Shown here one piece after another: positions 1 through 10,548 of a DNA stretch of 64,000 bases. Every line of letters starts with the position of its first letter. The first letter of the stretch is position 1. Source of the DNA: Karalla daura (lineage: Eukaryota > Chordata > Actinopteri > Chaetodontiformes > Leiognathidae); assembly GCA_029224185.1 (NCBI GenBank), contig CM055198.1, positions 1,488,001-1,552,000 on the forward strand. Reading direction: 5' to 3'. Below the pieces are notes generated by a model. That model saw nothing but the letters and a program-made list of their open reading frames with translations. It was not told the origin of the DNA and ran no database searches. The translations under genes and the position numbers were made by a program.

Positions 1-90
1 AACACTCAATGTGTGATGTGATTTTAGAGAGTGGTTTATCAGTTGCAAAATATCACCTGAGCTCTGACAGCTCATGTCTGTTGTTTCCAG

Positions 91-171
91 CACTTTGAAT
101 ACCATGTGTATGCTGCTATCTCTGATAAGCCGCCTCCATCAACCCCAAAGACCATGGTGTACAGCTCACAG
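91..171 (+). CDS. Candidate internal exon, 27 codons, gene unknown
   Basis: A pyrimidine-rich tract ending in AG at 89-90 and a GT at 172 (gtatgg) bracket 81 nt that are open as exactly 27 codons in phase 0. The peptide is hydrophilic, with three tyrosines, a proline-rich middle (DKPPPSTPK) and an end reading TMVYSSQ. Tyrosine-rich, proline-containing peptides of this kind occur in cytoplasmic tails of immune-type receptors, but no canonical ITIM is present and I do not recognise the protein. No partner exon could be joined within the window. It could be a chance open block. Confidence 0.3.
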
Positions 172-573
172 GTATGGGGACACAAAGCAAACATTTGTTA
201 CATACTTTGAAGAAAAAGGCAGCCTTAAAATAGACTTCAATTCAATTCAATTCAATTCAATCTCATGCATTTATTTTGGTATCTCCATATGCCGTGCTAA
301 CTAGCATCAGTACAGTAAGCATGCCGTTTGCCAGGTAATCAACTGGTAAGCAAATGTACAACAAAGCACATATTCATAATCATTTTTTAGCCCATAAAAT
401 AAAGTCATGATAGAGTCATGTAGAAGTCTTTGTACTACATTGAATTATTCAGCCAAATAATCAGTTTCAAAACTTTATTGTTCATGGTGAGGATACAATT
501 GAATTATAATAACCACTTCTTTCATTTCCTAATAATTTATTACTTATTATATGTGCAATGTGCAATGTGTTTT
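172..573. other. No gene seen
   Basis: AT-rich DNA with a short five-copy ATTCA-type repeat near 238-262. No coding signal or recognised repeat family was found. Confidence 0.5.
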
Positions 574-683
<110 letters not shown>

Positions 684-715
684 TGAATAACCACTCAGTT
701 TGAATGTCAACAACT

Positions 716-1284
716 GCAAAAAATGTCCAAATATGGTAAAAAAAAAAAAAAAGCTTCACTGCTGCACTGTGATGTCATATTCTAGAACCTTCTAGAATCT
801 AATTCAGAATGATTCTAAATGTTCCATGTGTTGTGTATTCCGGTCACCTGTCACTTGGGCAGATAGCTGCAAAGGTAAGTTCTCCTCTCCTCTAACAAGA
901 AGAAACATTTCTTCAATCGATGTTTCTGTAAGTCGCAGTTCTCTTCATATTTTATCGGATTATCAAGTGAATAATCAGTCGGCTTTTCTTCATTTAAAAC
1001 ATTCGTCTAATTAATGACTTGATTTATTTGCACATTGCAACTGTCTTTGGTCTTTCACATATATTCATCTCTCTGTCTTTTCGAGGTATTTCTGCCTACT
1101 AAGTTGTGATGTAAGTTGTGTTGTTATATTTCTTACGTCCCACGTCCTAAGTCAGAGGTCACGTTTATTATGTTACTTTCCATTTGTTGAATCTCTGATT
1201 TTTACTTCAGATTTCTACTTCACTGTGTTTGAAGCATGTGCATTACTCAACATATTTGCAAGCATTGTTTTCCTTTTGGTAGTT
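716..1284. repeat. Tandem unit, copy 1 (about 550-570 bp)
   Basis: Sequence from about 716 to 1284 is repeated, diverged, in a second copy that starts at about 1285 and is now scattered over 1285-1398, 7402-7691 and 9655-9800. Matching landmarks are a block ending CACTGTGATGTCA, a block with GTCACTT...CAG...AGCTGCAA, a block with TTGATTTATTTGCACATTG, and a block with CCTAAGTC..GAGGTCAC. A GTAAGT follows AGCTGCAAAG at about 876, so a splice donor is possible, but no protein is recognised. Confidence 0.6.
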
Positions 1285-1398
1285 TAAAAAAAATGTCAAA
1301 AAAATGTTTCGCTCCATCACTGTGATGTCACAAAAACTTTAACCAATATAGGCTGAAGATCTCATCCCCCAGTCACTTAGACAGCGAGCTGCAATGGT
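1285..1398. repeat. Tandem unit, copy 2, left part
   Basis: Left portion of the second copy of the 716-1284 unit. It stops at AGCTGCAATGG, exactly where the retroviral LTR begins. The copy continues at 7402. Confidence 0.55.
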
Positions 1399-1815
1399 TG
1401 GTGCATAGAAATATGTATAGACCAAATATTATCATGTCAATGTTTTTTTCTCTTGTTTGCAAATGCTGTGCTTAGTGGAAAACTACTGAAGGATGTGTGC
1501 ATGTTTCATATGTCCCTCTGACCTTTGATTATGCAAACACAACAGATGCGAAACAACTGCACAACTGTTTTGAACTGGTTTAAACCCCAAAAACCTTCAA
1601 AGAAGAATAAAAAGTATCGGCTGAAGGACATGGTGTGAGCTCATGGCTTGACTGTGAGCTCACCCTCAAAATATTGTCTTCTTATCAACAACTACATATA
1701 AAAGCTTCAAGCACTGAGCTGCTCCTCAGTGCAGATCTGAATGTAATCATTGCTCTGTACCCTGAGTTGTTTGTGTGTTAAGAAACTAGGGTACGAACTA
1801 ACAGCAATTTCTACA
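1399..1815 (+). repeat. Endogenous retrovirus 5' LTR
   Basis: This block matches 7024-7401 in the same orientation and the reverse complement of 6282-6504. Shared landmarks are AATATTATCAT.TCAATG near the start, a CTGTGCTTAGTGGAAAAC.ACTGAAGGATG segment, a TATAAAAGCTTCAAGCACTGAG promoter-like segment near 1697, and the 3' end AGCAATTTCTACA. The right edge is set by the three-way comparison. Sequence just after it (TTGGTCTTTCGAGCC near 1847) resembles a retroviral primer-binding and leader region, so the LTR could run to about 1845. Confidence 0.7.
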
Positions 1816-2082
1816 TTCCTGTCAGAAATAGTTTCTTGACATAAATTGGTCTTTCGAGCCAGACCAGCAAAATCCAAGACATCGTTGGAAGTCCAGGGAG
1901 TCATTGTAAATATCCGTGCAGGGTCTGAGGCTTCGCCACAGCATTGAAACACCCGCCTTGAGGGTGTCGTGATTCTCCTGGATCCAGTGGTGCCTGGTGA
2001 TGCCCATCCCAGGAAGAGAAAAACTTCTTAGTGAAGTGAGTATGAGACTCATAAGGTGGGATCTGATGTGAAGTAGTACCCT

Positions 2083-2157
2083 TCAGACTTCTGTGTGTGT
2101 GTATGTGTGTGTGTGTTCATGTGTTACTTGTGTGTGACCTGTGTGTGTGTGTGTGTA
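2083..2157. repeat. (TG)n-rich tract in retroviral leader
   Basis: Interrupted TG repeats between the 5' LTR and the gag remnant. Confidence 0.85.
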
Positions 2158-2483
2158 TCTGTCTCTAAGTGGGTAATGGTGTCTGATGTGAGGTCTACCA
2201 TTCAGATTGTCTCTAAGTGAAATTCTACTGTCTAGTGACAGTCTCAGAGACAGAAACATCAGAAGAAACTGTTCGTTATTTTGTTTGTGGTTCAAATCGA
2301 GAGGTTGCTTTATGGAGACCGCTGTGTCCGCAGGGAATTCGGTCCTGTAGAAGCTTGGCACAGTCGATGATCTCTATAGATGAAGTGACTGATCGTTAAC
2401 CACAATCCAGTAGTGATGGGGAGAAGCCATGGGAAAGAATTAACCAAAAAGAAGCAGAGCAGCCTGCAAGAGACAGAGAAAGC

Positions 2484-3580
2484 ATGAAAGAAAGATCCGT
2501 GGGGATGATTCTGACCCAATGTAATTTGCAGAGAAACAGCCTAAACAGTATGACTGTAGTATTTTACTGTAGTTTAGATACTGGAAAAACATTTCTTGCC
2601 GCAGTAAGAGGGAAGAATGGCAGCGGCAATAATAGAGATAAACACCCTGAAATACAATGTGCATTGATGTGGTGCTTCAGCGACTCAACTTTGCAACAAA
2701 AACATCAAGTGGCACAAGCAAAGGCTGTGGCAGAAGAACAAAAGATGATATAGATACAGCTGGAATTATAAGCCAAACTGGGGCTGCCACACCACTAGTG
2801 CCCACACCTCTTCCTCCTCCTCCACCTCAGCACAAGAATCCATTCTTTGCTGGTACTTCTCAGGGGCAAATCAGAACACCTTTGCGACCCCACCAGCTGT
2901 CATGTTAACATCTACACCACAAGGTCCAGGTCAAAATCAACCCCAGGCGACAATGATGAATTATACGACCTTACATGCTACACCTACACAGCCTATCCCT
3001 ACTTATCGATCATTGACAGCAGCTGCACTAGTGTCTGTGAATGCAGGAAATAGAGGAGAAAATACAGATGCAGATGGCTAAGTGAAAATGTTTGAGGGCA
3101 CAAATGTATAGATGCACTCACACCCACAGCAGGACAATTTCCCTTTGTGGAAAATGCCGAACCCATTGGCAGCAGTACGAGGAGGGGCCAACACAAACAG
3201 ACACTATGTGCCACTTTACAAAGACAGATTTCTAGATTGTACGAGAGCAGGTAGAGTCCTCCTGTATTACTCTGAAGACATGTGGGTTATCTGAGTTCCA
3301 TGCACATGTAACCCATGCTTGGGACAGATATCAGGCTAAGAAACAGAAAGAAAAAGAAGAGCCCGTCCAAGTTTTTGTCTCCATATCAGAAAATGGCTTG
3401 AACCAATCTGACACAGAGACACAGTGGCTCAGAAGGTGAGGGAGATGAAGATAAGTGCTAGAATTGTGGAAAGCCTGGACACTTTGCTCATGAATGCAGA
3501 GCTCTGACTAGAGAAAACATGACTGAACCAGTACAGTTGATGGATCCAGAGACAGGGCCACAAACCTATGTATCTGTGGT
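2484..3580 (+). pseudogene. Endogenous retrovirus gag remnant
   Basis: Short open stretches in all three + frames carry gag-like features in order. There is a proline-rich linker (2790-2835, PLPPPPP), a segment near 3112-3215 that looks capsid-like, and a CCHC zinc knuckle at 3456-3497. The knuckle keeps C, C, H and C at the expected spacing (C-x2-C-x4-H-x4-C), but its second codon is the amber stop TAG at 3459-3461. Gag builds the virion core and the knuckle binds genomic RNA. Many stops and shifts make this copy non-coding. It lies between the 5' LTR and a pol remnant, as expected. Confidence 0.6.
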
Positions 3581-4680
3581 CTAATGTCCATCCTGTCCAG
3601 TCAATTTATTGGGCAGAGATGCAGCCTTTGTATGACAATACAGATGTAAATGACCCACTAGGAGTTGCAGTCTTGTATGCATATTGGATTGGGACACATG
3701 GTGTAGGAGGCACAAAATGTACAAAACTGGGAGCCTCACATGGTGGGGAAATCCCTCTGCTCCCTGTCAACTGCACTGTTTAAGGTTCCCGAGCGACCGT
3801 CAGTTTTGAGAATCTGGCATCCCAGCAGAAACCTTGACCACTAGATGGGGCACCATCCAATCTGTGGAGATCCTGTAAAAATTACTCCTTGAGATGGTGT
3901 GTGCATTCAGTAAACCCACTGAAATACACCCTACAGCTACAACAAGTGCCGAATTAACCTGAAAAGTTCTTACATCAGCATGTGTCAAGGCATCGATGGC
4001 ATCATTCAAAATCACTCTTAAACTGCATGCTGTCTATTATCCTCAAAGTGCAGGATTAGTTGAAAGGTGAAATGGAACAATAAAACAGTTGTTGGCAAAG
4101 GCTATGACTGACACTGGCAAACCATGGACTCAGTGTTTGGATATGGTCAAATTAATTGTAAATGCGACTAAGCAAGTGGTGTAACACCATTTGAATGAGT
4201 GTTCCACGGACCTTTTCTTTGACCTGTTTTAACTGTGCCACCGCCAGAGAACTATGGGAAATGTGATGATGATCTCTATGTTTCTCTGAAGATGGCAAGT
4301 GAAAAGAAAGAGAGAACTATGGGAAATGTGATGATGATCTCCATGTTTCTTTGAAGATGGCAAGTGAAAAGAAAGAACAAATTGAATCTGCCAAAGCTCT
4401 CTCTGCCACACAGGACTCGAGCGTGGAGCAGAAGATTCAGGTTGGAGACTTGGTGTTCCTGAAAGCTGTTCAGAGAGTGAGGTGGTCAGAACCTAGGTGG
4501 ACAGGACCTCTCCGGCTCCTACTGGCAACACCCACTGCAGTCTGGATCGCAGAGCGTCACTCCTGGATTCACGTGAGCCACTGCAAATTGTTGAGAGCAC
4601 GAGAAACTGAGATACGGCAGCACTCTAGTGAAGCAGTCCGGTTACCAAGGTCGGAAATACACGTTAGGTGTGTGCAGTGA
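3581..4680 (+). pseudogene. Endogenous retrovirus pol remnant (protease edge and integrase 3' part)
   Basis: Just after the gag remnant a short stretch (3594-3625) resembles the start of a protease/RT region. The reverse transcriptase core is not found, so most of pol has been deleted. From about 4020 the integrase core end is recognisable (YYPQSAGLVER at about 4034-4066, then a block ending TGKPW). It is followed by an open frame at 4351-4680 with the C-terminal integrase region (VGDLVFLK, then RWTGPLRLLL and an ending like WIHVSHCKLL). A near-identical stretch of about 50 bp (GGGAAATGTGATGATGATCT at 4256 and 4320) shows a local duplication of about 64 bp. Gamma- or epsilon-like retroviral affinity is inferred from the C-terminal motif. 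Confidence 0.65.
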
Positions 4681-4739
4681 ATAGATACTGCCACTGTCAG
4701 GGTGACTGTCTCAACACTGGTGAATATGGAACGAGTTGA

Positions 4740-4949
4740 CACCCCCTGGAGTGCAGGTTAGGGAAATGGCTCTCAGCATGAGTGGTATTGGGCCTCTGCA
4801 CTACCATTGTCGGTGGGCTGTTGATATTGACCTGGATAACCCCTCCTGAAGCCCAGACAACTCAGGATAAAATAAATTGTGAGGTCCATTGTGGCCCTTT
4901 CAGCCACCCCGACCTGAACAAGACTGCTCAGTCCACTGTGAACCTGTGG
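4740..4949 (+). pseudogene. Possible retroviral env 5' remnant, interrupted by hAT
   Basis: An open frame from 4782 begins with a hydrophobic stretch (LGLCTTIVGGLLILTWI) that could be a signal peptide, right after integrase where env is expected. The reading continues in sense across the hAT insertion: the tripeptide VNL before 4950 is followed by WYE after 6168. The identity rests on position and signal-like start only. Confidence 0.4.
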
Positions 4950-6168
4950 CAGGGACGTGACAGCCAGTGACAGCCACCGATCGTATCCTGCTGCCATCGT
5001 CAGCGTGTCATTATCCCAGCCTTCAGGATTTTCCACCATAATGTGGAAAAACGCATGCATTTTGGTTTGCAGCAGCCTAGAGTTAGAGCTCCATCTTGTA
5101 GGCGCTGCTCTGGGTAAACAGCGCTTGACAATATCATCCAAAAATGCTCCTGATCCTTCAGCTGTTTTTAAAAAAGCATGAGACTCGGGCACGCACCTTG
5201 CCAAATGCAACAGCACCAGGTTTAGCTTGTGTGCATAACAATGGGTAAACATGGCCTCAGGCACCTTCTCTCTCATTTTGGCCTGCACCCCATCGTAAGT
5301 CTGACAGTTCTATTTCTCCAACACTCCCAGGACATACTCAGCTATAGCAGGAGCGCGTCTGTCCGCGCTCACGTCATTGAAGCCCCAAAACGCTTCCTTC
5401 ACCTGGCAGTCTGCTCCAGTTTTAGCTACATATCGCAAAATGACTGATATCTGAGCTTTGTGTGTGACATTGGTAGTCTCATCTACTTCTTCTGCAACAA
5501 AAGGGGCAGCATTCATTTTGTAATGACATCGCTGATCACCTGTATTAAATCATCCTGTATTCTGTTTGACAAGCCAGAAAATACAGTGGCTGTCTCCAAA
5601 TGTCGAGCTAGCCTGTCATCTTTCGCAGCAAAAGCATACAGGAGCTCAACATAGTTACCACGATTAGCAGAGCCTGTGCTTTCATCACTTACACGACATT
5701 GTCACAGGTTGAGAAAAGAAGGCAAGGATCGCAAAAAAGGCGGTTTCTCGCTGGACATCACACAGCCAGTCTTCTCGTGTGTACGACTCCGTTTGAAAAC
5801 AGCGGCTAATCTTCTGCGTAGTCTGAAGCAAATTTTTCAATTTGTTTTGATTGAAAGTCCAGTTTAGAAAATTGTTTGAGCTTGGATAAAAACATCCTCC
5901 ATGTGACAGACGTCTGGGCTCACGAGCGCCCCCTACCCTGAGGCAGGAGAACTGCCTGCCTAGTGCCTAGTGCCTATTCACTGCCGTTGTAAGATCGCTG
6001 AGCACACGAATTCGGCTACACAAACTGATCAAGTTAAATGGGAAATTTGTTCATAGTTCAAACCATTTGATAAATATATTTCATTTATTTGTTTATCATA
6101 TATTCTATTTTTTTCAGGAGGGCAGATGAGGCTCTGCCTCCCCTGCCTCTCCTGACTGCACGTCACTG
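4950..6168 (-). mobile_element. hAT-type DNA transposon remnant inserted in the retrovirus
   Basis: The left end reads CAGGGACGTGACAG. The right end, on the - strand, reads CAGTGACGTGCAGTCAGG, giving short imperfect inverted termini that start CAG. The flanking 8-mers are ACCTGTGG (4942-4949) and AAATGTGG (6169-6176), a 6-of-8 match that fits the 8-bp target duplication of hAT elements. The element is 1.2 kb and holds transposase fragments on the - strand. Confidence 0.7.
4953..5870 (-). pseudogene. hAT transposase remnant (ZMYM1/KIAA1586-like)
   Basis: Reading the - strand, 5516-5310 encodes a stretch with EEVDETTNVTHKAQISVILR, the DETTD-type catalytic-core entry typical of hAT transposases of the TTF/ZMYM1 type. 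The next frame, 5288-4950, holds MFTHCYAHKLNLVL followed by PTRWSS, the CxxH-HxLNLV and TRW motifs of the same fold. A frame change separates the two parts. The N-terminal zinc finger and the C-terminal dimerisation domain are missing, so the element is a truncated, non-autonomous copy. Confidence 0.7.
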
Positions 6169-6281
6169 AAATGTGGTATGAATAAGCTCAACTTGTTGCT
6201 GTGCACAAAACTAATTCTGTGAAGATGTCAGTTGCAACCGCTACTCCACATGTTAAGCCAGAACCATTTCTGTAGAAGGAC

Positions 6282-6504
6282 TGTAGAAATTGCTGTTAGT
6301 TAGTACCCTAGTTTCTTAACACACAAACAACTCAGGGTCGATTCTATATAATTAGAAGATTTACTTGCACTTTACTTGACATGTGAAACATGCACACATC
6401 CATCACTAGTTTTCCTCGAACCACAACATTTTGCAAACACAAGAGAGTACAGAATATACAAAACATTGATATGATAATATTCATTTTAGATGTATTTCTT
6501 AACG
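6282..6504 (-). repeat. Third LTR copy, inverted and internally deleted
   Basis: The reverse complement of this block matches both LTRs of the surrounding retrovirus. It has the AATATTATCATATCAATG start, then GGATGTGTGCATGTTTCA, then CCCTGAGTTGTTTGTGTG and the end AGCAATTTCTACA. It lacks the middle promoter part (about 150-190 bp). Sequence on both sides continues the retroviral 3' region. It is either a solo LTR inserted in opposite orientation or the product of a rearrangement. No clear target duplication is seen. Confidence 0.65.
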
Positions 6505-7023
6505 ATGTCCTAATCCTGCCTTACTTTTCCCTGATGTCTTTGTGTCTAACTATACTCAGGCTTTACTTACTAATATAGTAACAACCACTGGAGGGCAGGC
6601 ACCCCCATATGCCAGAGATTTGACTAGTAGATGGACACTATACAAAGCCATAGCCAATCTCACTGCCCAAAGGGATGCTTTCGAGATGGTGGTCAATATT
6701 GCTCATGCTGACAACCCCAGAGGTTGTAATCAGGATTTTTGTTCTGTTTATTTGCTTCGTGTGTTATGCCTCGCATTAGATCAATGGTAACAAAGGTGCT
6801 TTAGCTTAGATTGTTGTAGGTTTATTCCCTGTACCTGAGTGACATTCCCCAGATCCCACAGCTCCCCCAATATGTAAATAAGTTAATCATGATTAAAAGA
6901 TGTTTGCTTGTTGACCGTTCCAAAATGATGCTCATGCAGAAAATCTGTGAAGAAGATGTATAAAGATGACATGAGAAGAGTTCTGTCATACAAGAGAACA
7001 TTGATATGACAAACAGCAGGGAC
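6505..7023 (+). pseudogene. Retroviral 3' region, possible env remnant
   Basis: An 82-codon open frame at 6542-6790 (motifs PPYARDLTSRWTLYKAIANL) lies between the inverted LTR and the 3' LTR. Its position suggests env or an accessory 3' gene, but I do not recognise the protein. The rest, to 7023, has no coding signal. Confidence 0.3.
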
Positions 7024-7401
7024 TGTTAAGAAATATGTTTAGAACAAATATTATCATATCAATGTTTTGTGTATTCTGTATTCACTTATGTTTCCAAAAT
7101 GCTGTGCTTAGTGGAAAACAACTGAAGGATGAGTGCATGTTCCTCTGACCTTTGATTGTGCAAACACCACTGCAAAACTGGTTGAAACTGGTTTAAATCC
7201 AAGAAGAAGAATAAAAAGTATCAGCTGAAGGACTGCGAGCTCACCCTCAAAAAGCTTTCTTCAAATCAACAACTATGTATAAAAGCTTCAAGCACTGAGC
7301 TGCTCCGCAATGCAGATCTGCATGTAACCATTGCTCTGTACTCCTCTCTGCAACCCTGAGTGGTTTGTGTGTTAAGAAACTGGAGTACAGCAATTTCTAG
7401 A
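7024..7401 (+). repeat. Endogenous retrovirus 3' LTR
   Basis: Direct repeat of 1399-1815: it starts TGTTAAGAAATATG and ends AGCAATTTCTAGA. It carries the promoter-like TATAAAAGCTTCAAGCACTGAG at about 7276. Divergence and small indels against the 5' LTR point to an old insertion. Confidence 0.75.
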
Positions 7402-7691
7402 GTCCTGAGATGACAGTCCTCTTCTCCTCTTAAAAGAGGAGTCTCTTCACTCAATGTTTCCACCATATTCATCATGTTCACTGTAAATGCAGTACTCTTC
7501 ATGTTGCACCAGATCATCACATGGAAATATCAGTCGGCTGTCCTTCTTTTTACCTATTTGTCTATTATAATGAATTGATTTATTTGCACATTGCAACTGT
7601 CTTTGATCCATCTCTGCACCTACTCCTCTTCCTGTCCTTTTCAGCTATTTATGCTCATTAAATTGTGAAGTTGTATTTCTTGCTTCCTACG
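7402..7691. repeat. Tandem unit, copy 2, middle part
   Basis: Continues the 716-1284 homology directly after the 3' LTR (TCTTCTCCTCTT..., then TTGATTTATTTGCACATTG at about 7576). It ends with TCCTACG, the left target duplication of the next element. Confidence 0.55.
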
Positions 7692-9654
7692 CGACCCGTT
7701 CTCATCCCAAAGCGTCAATACCGACTATTTGTCACGCCCCTAAACGTTACATATGGACGCCGAAGTACCCTTCCGCGTCTGTTTATTGACCATTGACTCT
7801 AATGCAGACCCCGGCTCGGCTGGACGGGACGCTGAGAGCAGAGGCTCCAGCCGCCCATTCACTCCCATAATAACCCGATCACGCGAAGCATGACGCCGCT
7901 CACTACTGTCTCATTGAAGAACCGAGTATCCTCTGCCCGGAAGTGTTTTTCCTCACTATTTTCTCACTATTTGTACACTTTGTCCCGAGAATATATCCAC
8001 TGACACGTTAAACAAGGTCAAAATTTGGTATACCTGGCTAAATATCTACGTAAATAATGTGAATTTATTCTAAAACAACAATGATAACAATGGATACATT
8101 GGATTTCAACAGACTGTTTATATCGACTTAGGACCCGCCCCCCTCGCGTGTGCGGCGTGTTACTATGGAAACGAAAGGGTTGTTTTTTTTCGCATTTGTG
8201 CCGACATAATTCGCTTCCTTACAGTCTCCTTTTATTCCTTCAGTGAGTGGCTATGATCTTTTGTCTGTTAGTTCTTACAAATAAAACAAAAAAGCACAGG
8301 AAGTGGTTTTCAAACGTTGCTGAAGCAATTTTGACTTTGAATGCACCGTCTTCAGTCTGCGACACAAAGTGAGTGTTTACTATTTGCAGACCGCGGCAGG
8401 AATCGAAACTAAACTAATGAAGCGTCCGAGGTGTAGGGTTTCTTGAACTGCTCTTATGACTGCCAAAAACTCAGGAACCGAGACTATTGGAGAGGTATCC
8501 CCACAACTGTTTATTATGGTTTACTACGTTTTCACTCTGACACAACTCCAACTCCCAGCAGCCACCACGCCGCACTTTTTCATGACGTCATAGCCGCGCC
8601 GTACATGACAAGCTGCCCAAGGGTCTATGGAGGCAGGGCTCGGAGGGTCTGTTCCAGGTCCGCAATGGGGTCTGCAAGTCCTCAAAGGTGGGAAATGGCG
8701 AACGTTCAAAGCCCCGCCCTTTGAAAAGTATGGCTCCAATCAGGACCAAACCAACACACATCATCTTGTCCAGGGCCCCCCTACAACATACTAAAATGTC
8801 AGATTCACAGCACCTTTAGAAAGAGATCTCCCCCAGATTGGCCTTCAGAATCTGATGGTCTAGTTTGCTATAGCTTTTAGACCCTCTCATTTTTCAATCA
8901 GGGACTCCTCCTCAAACTTTGAGCTAAATGGCTGAAATTTTACTATGATCAATAGTAGGTCAAGAACATCCATCGTGCTGAGTTTCAGGCTCCTACTACC
9001 TCAGAAAGTGTCTGAGAGGGCCATACACAATTGAGGGACATGCCAAGGGTGACATGACAGCACCCCTCCAGCAGATGGCGATCCATGTGACTGCCCATTA
9101 CACTTATGCCAAGAACCAGCCCTCCATAGATTTTTTGAGCAATGAGGATGACATTTTAGAATGTTTATGGGGAGGTCAGAAGCAACACCGTTCAAGCAGG
9201 CCCCAAAATCTATAATAAGCTTCCAAGGTTCCTGATCACAATTTCTTCTTCTCATCATTCTTTCAATCTTCTCATCAGAGCTCAGAGATTCTCATATACC
9301 AAGTCAATATTCAAAGAAATAAGTTTAAATAAGTATATATAACATGACATATTTCTCTCTCTCTCTCTGTCAGTCTCTCTCTCTGTGAGACGGAGAAATA
9401 ATAATAATAATAATCATAATCAATAATTTAATCCAGTCACTGCTGACAATGCGGCGTCATGCTTCGCATGACCGGGACGGCTGGAGCCTCTGCTCTCAGC
9501 GTCCCGGCCAGCCGAGCCGGGGTCTGCATTAGAGTCAATGCAGAACCCGGAGCGTCAACAAACAGACGCGGAAGGGTACCTTCGGCGTCCATATGTAACG
9601 TTTAGGGGCGTGACAAATAGTCGGTATTTGACGTGTTGGGATGAGAACGGGTTG
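7692..9654. mobile_element. Non-autonomous DNA element with about 210-bp inverted termini
   Basis: The first roughly 210 bp (start CGACCCGTTCTCATCCC) and the last roughly 210 bp (reverse complement start CAACCCGTTCTCATCCC) are inverted repeats. They share GTCACGCCCCTAAACGTTAC, the CATATGGACGCCGAAG segment and a GGCTCGGCTGG / GCATGACGCCGC segment. The element is flanked by a direct TCCTACG at 7685-7691 and 9655-9661. No transposase is visible in the 1.5-kb interior. The superfamily is unclear: the 7-bp duplication with long TIRs does not settle it. Confidence 0.75.
9352..9422. repeat. (TC)n and (TAA)n simple repeats
   Basis: A CT-rich tract (about 9352-9385) is followed by a short AATAAT tract, inside the right part of the TIR element. 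Confidence 0.85.
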
Positions 9655-10019
9655 TCCTACGACCTAAGTCTGAGGTCACATTTGTGGTTGAATTTTTGAC
9701 TTAACTTTCCATTTGCCGGATCTCAGATTTTTACTTCTGTGTTTTTGGCATGTCCATCTCTCAACATAATTGGAAGCACTGATTTTTTTCTTGGTATATC
9801 TGTAATCTCAAATGTACAACTTTGAATTTAGTTTGCGCCTCTCATTCATCGTTACAATTCTCTGCATATCTCATCATTTCTCTATTTGTCTTGTTCAAAT
9901 ATTTATGGAGCGGTGTAGACCTGCTTATGACAGCCTACAGTGTAGCATTTATCATCACAGTTTTCATATGACTTTCCAATTTCCAGTGGCATCTATTGAG
10001 AAGAATTAACATATGTATC
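9655..10019. repeat. Tandem unit, copy 2, right part, and spacer
   Basis: From 9655 to about 9800 the sequence resumes homology to 1145-1284 (CCTAAGTCTGAGGTCAC, ACTTTCCATTTG, AGATTTTTACTTC). The remaining spacer to the array has no recognisable feature. Confidence 0.5.
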
Positions 10020-10548
10020 AACTTTAATTTTTCTGTATTCCTTTTTTTATCAGTTCCTGTCCATCTTCTTCTTCATCCACAATTTCTGAACATGGAGCTG
10101 TGAAGTAATATTTATGACTGAAAAAAGCCTTCGCCAGGAGCCACACATGACTGAGTTTATGATCACTGTCTTGAAGCTGACTGTGCATTTCAACATCACA
10201 TTTCCTCAGTGACATCCATGTTTGCATTTTTGCATTGTGTTCGTCTTGATGGTTTTCCTCAGCGAATGCAGGGGTCGAAGGGTAGGGGGTGTCCACCATT
10301 ATCACACTGTATTAGAAGTGTTTAGTCCATTGTAATACCCATTGTAATCCTCTTCTGTATAACATGTGCTTTTTCAATAAAAATCACTTGGTTAAAAAAT
10401 CACTTTTTCAATAAAAATCACTTGCTCAACTGTTGTATTTATTGATTGATTCACTGACTGACGGCTTGGTTGATTGGTTGGGTGATTGCTTACCAGATTG
10501 ATTTGTTCATCAAGTTCTGGGTGAATTCAGTTTCTCAGCATATTTAGC
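10020..10548 (+). repeat. Array unit R0, diverged
   Basis: The leftmost unit has only its right part recognisable: an acceptor-like TTTATCAG at about 10046, a diverged form of the 34-nt block (CATGGAGCTGTGAAG, 10092-10106), then TTTCCTCAGTGACATCCATG and the AATAAA block. It is less similar to the others than they are to one another, so it is probably the oldest copy. Confidence 0.55.

Noticed and set aside
10024..10305. Minus-strand 93-codon frame over array unit R0
   Set aside because: Antisense to the exon-like blocks; the frame is not kept in the other units.
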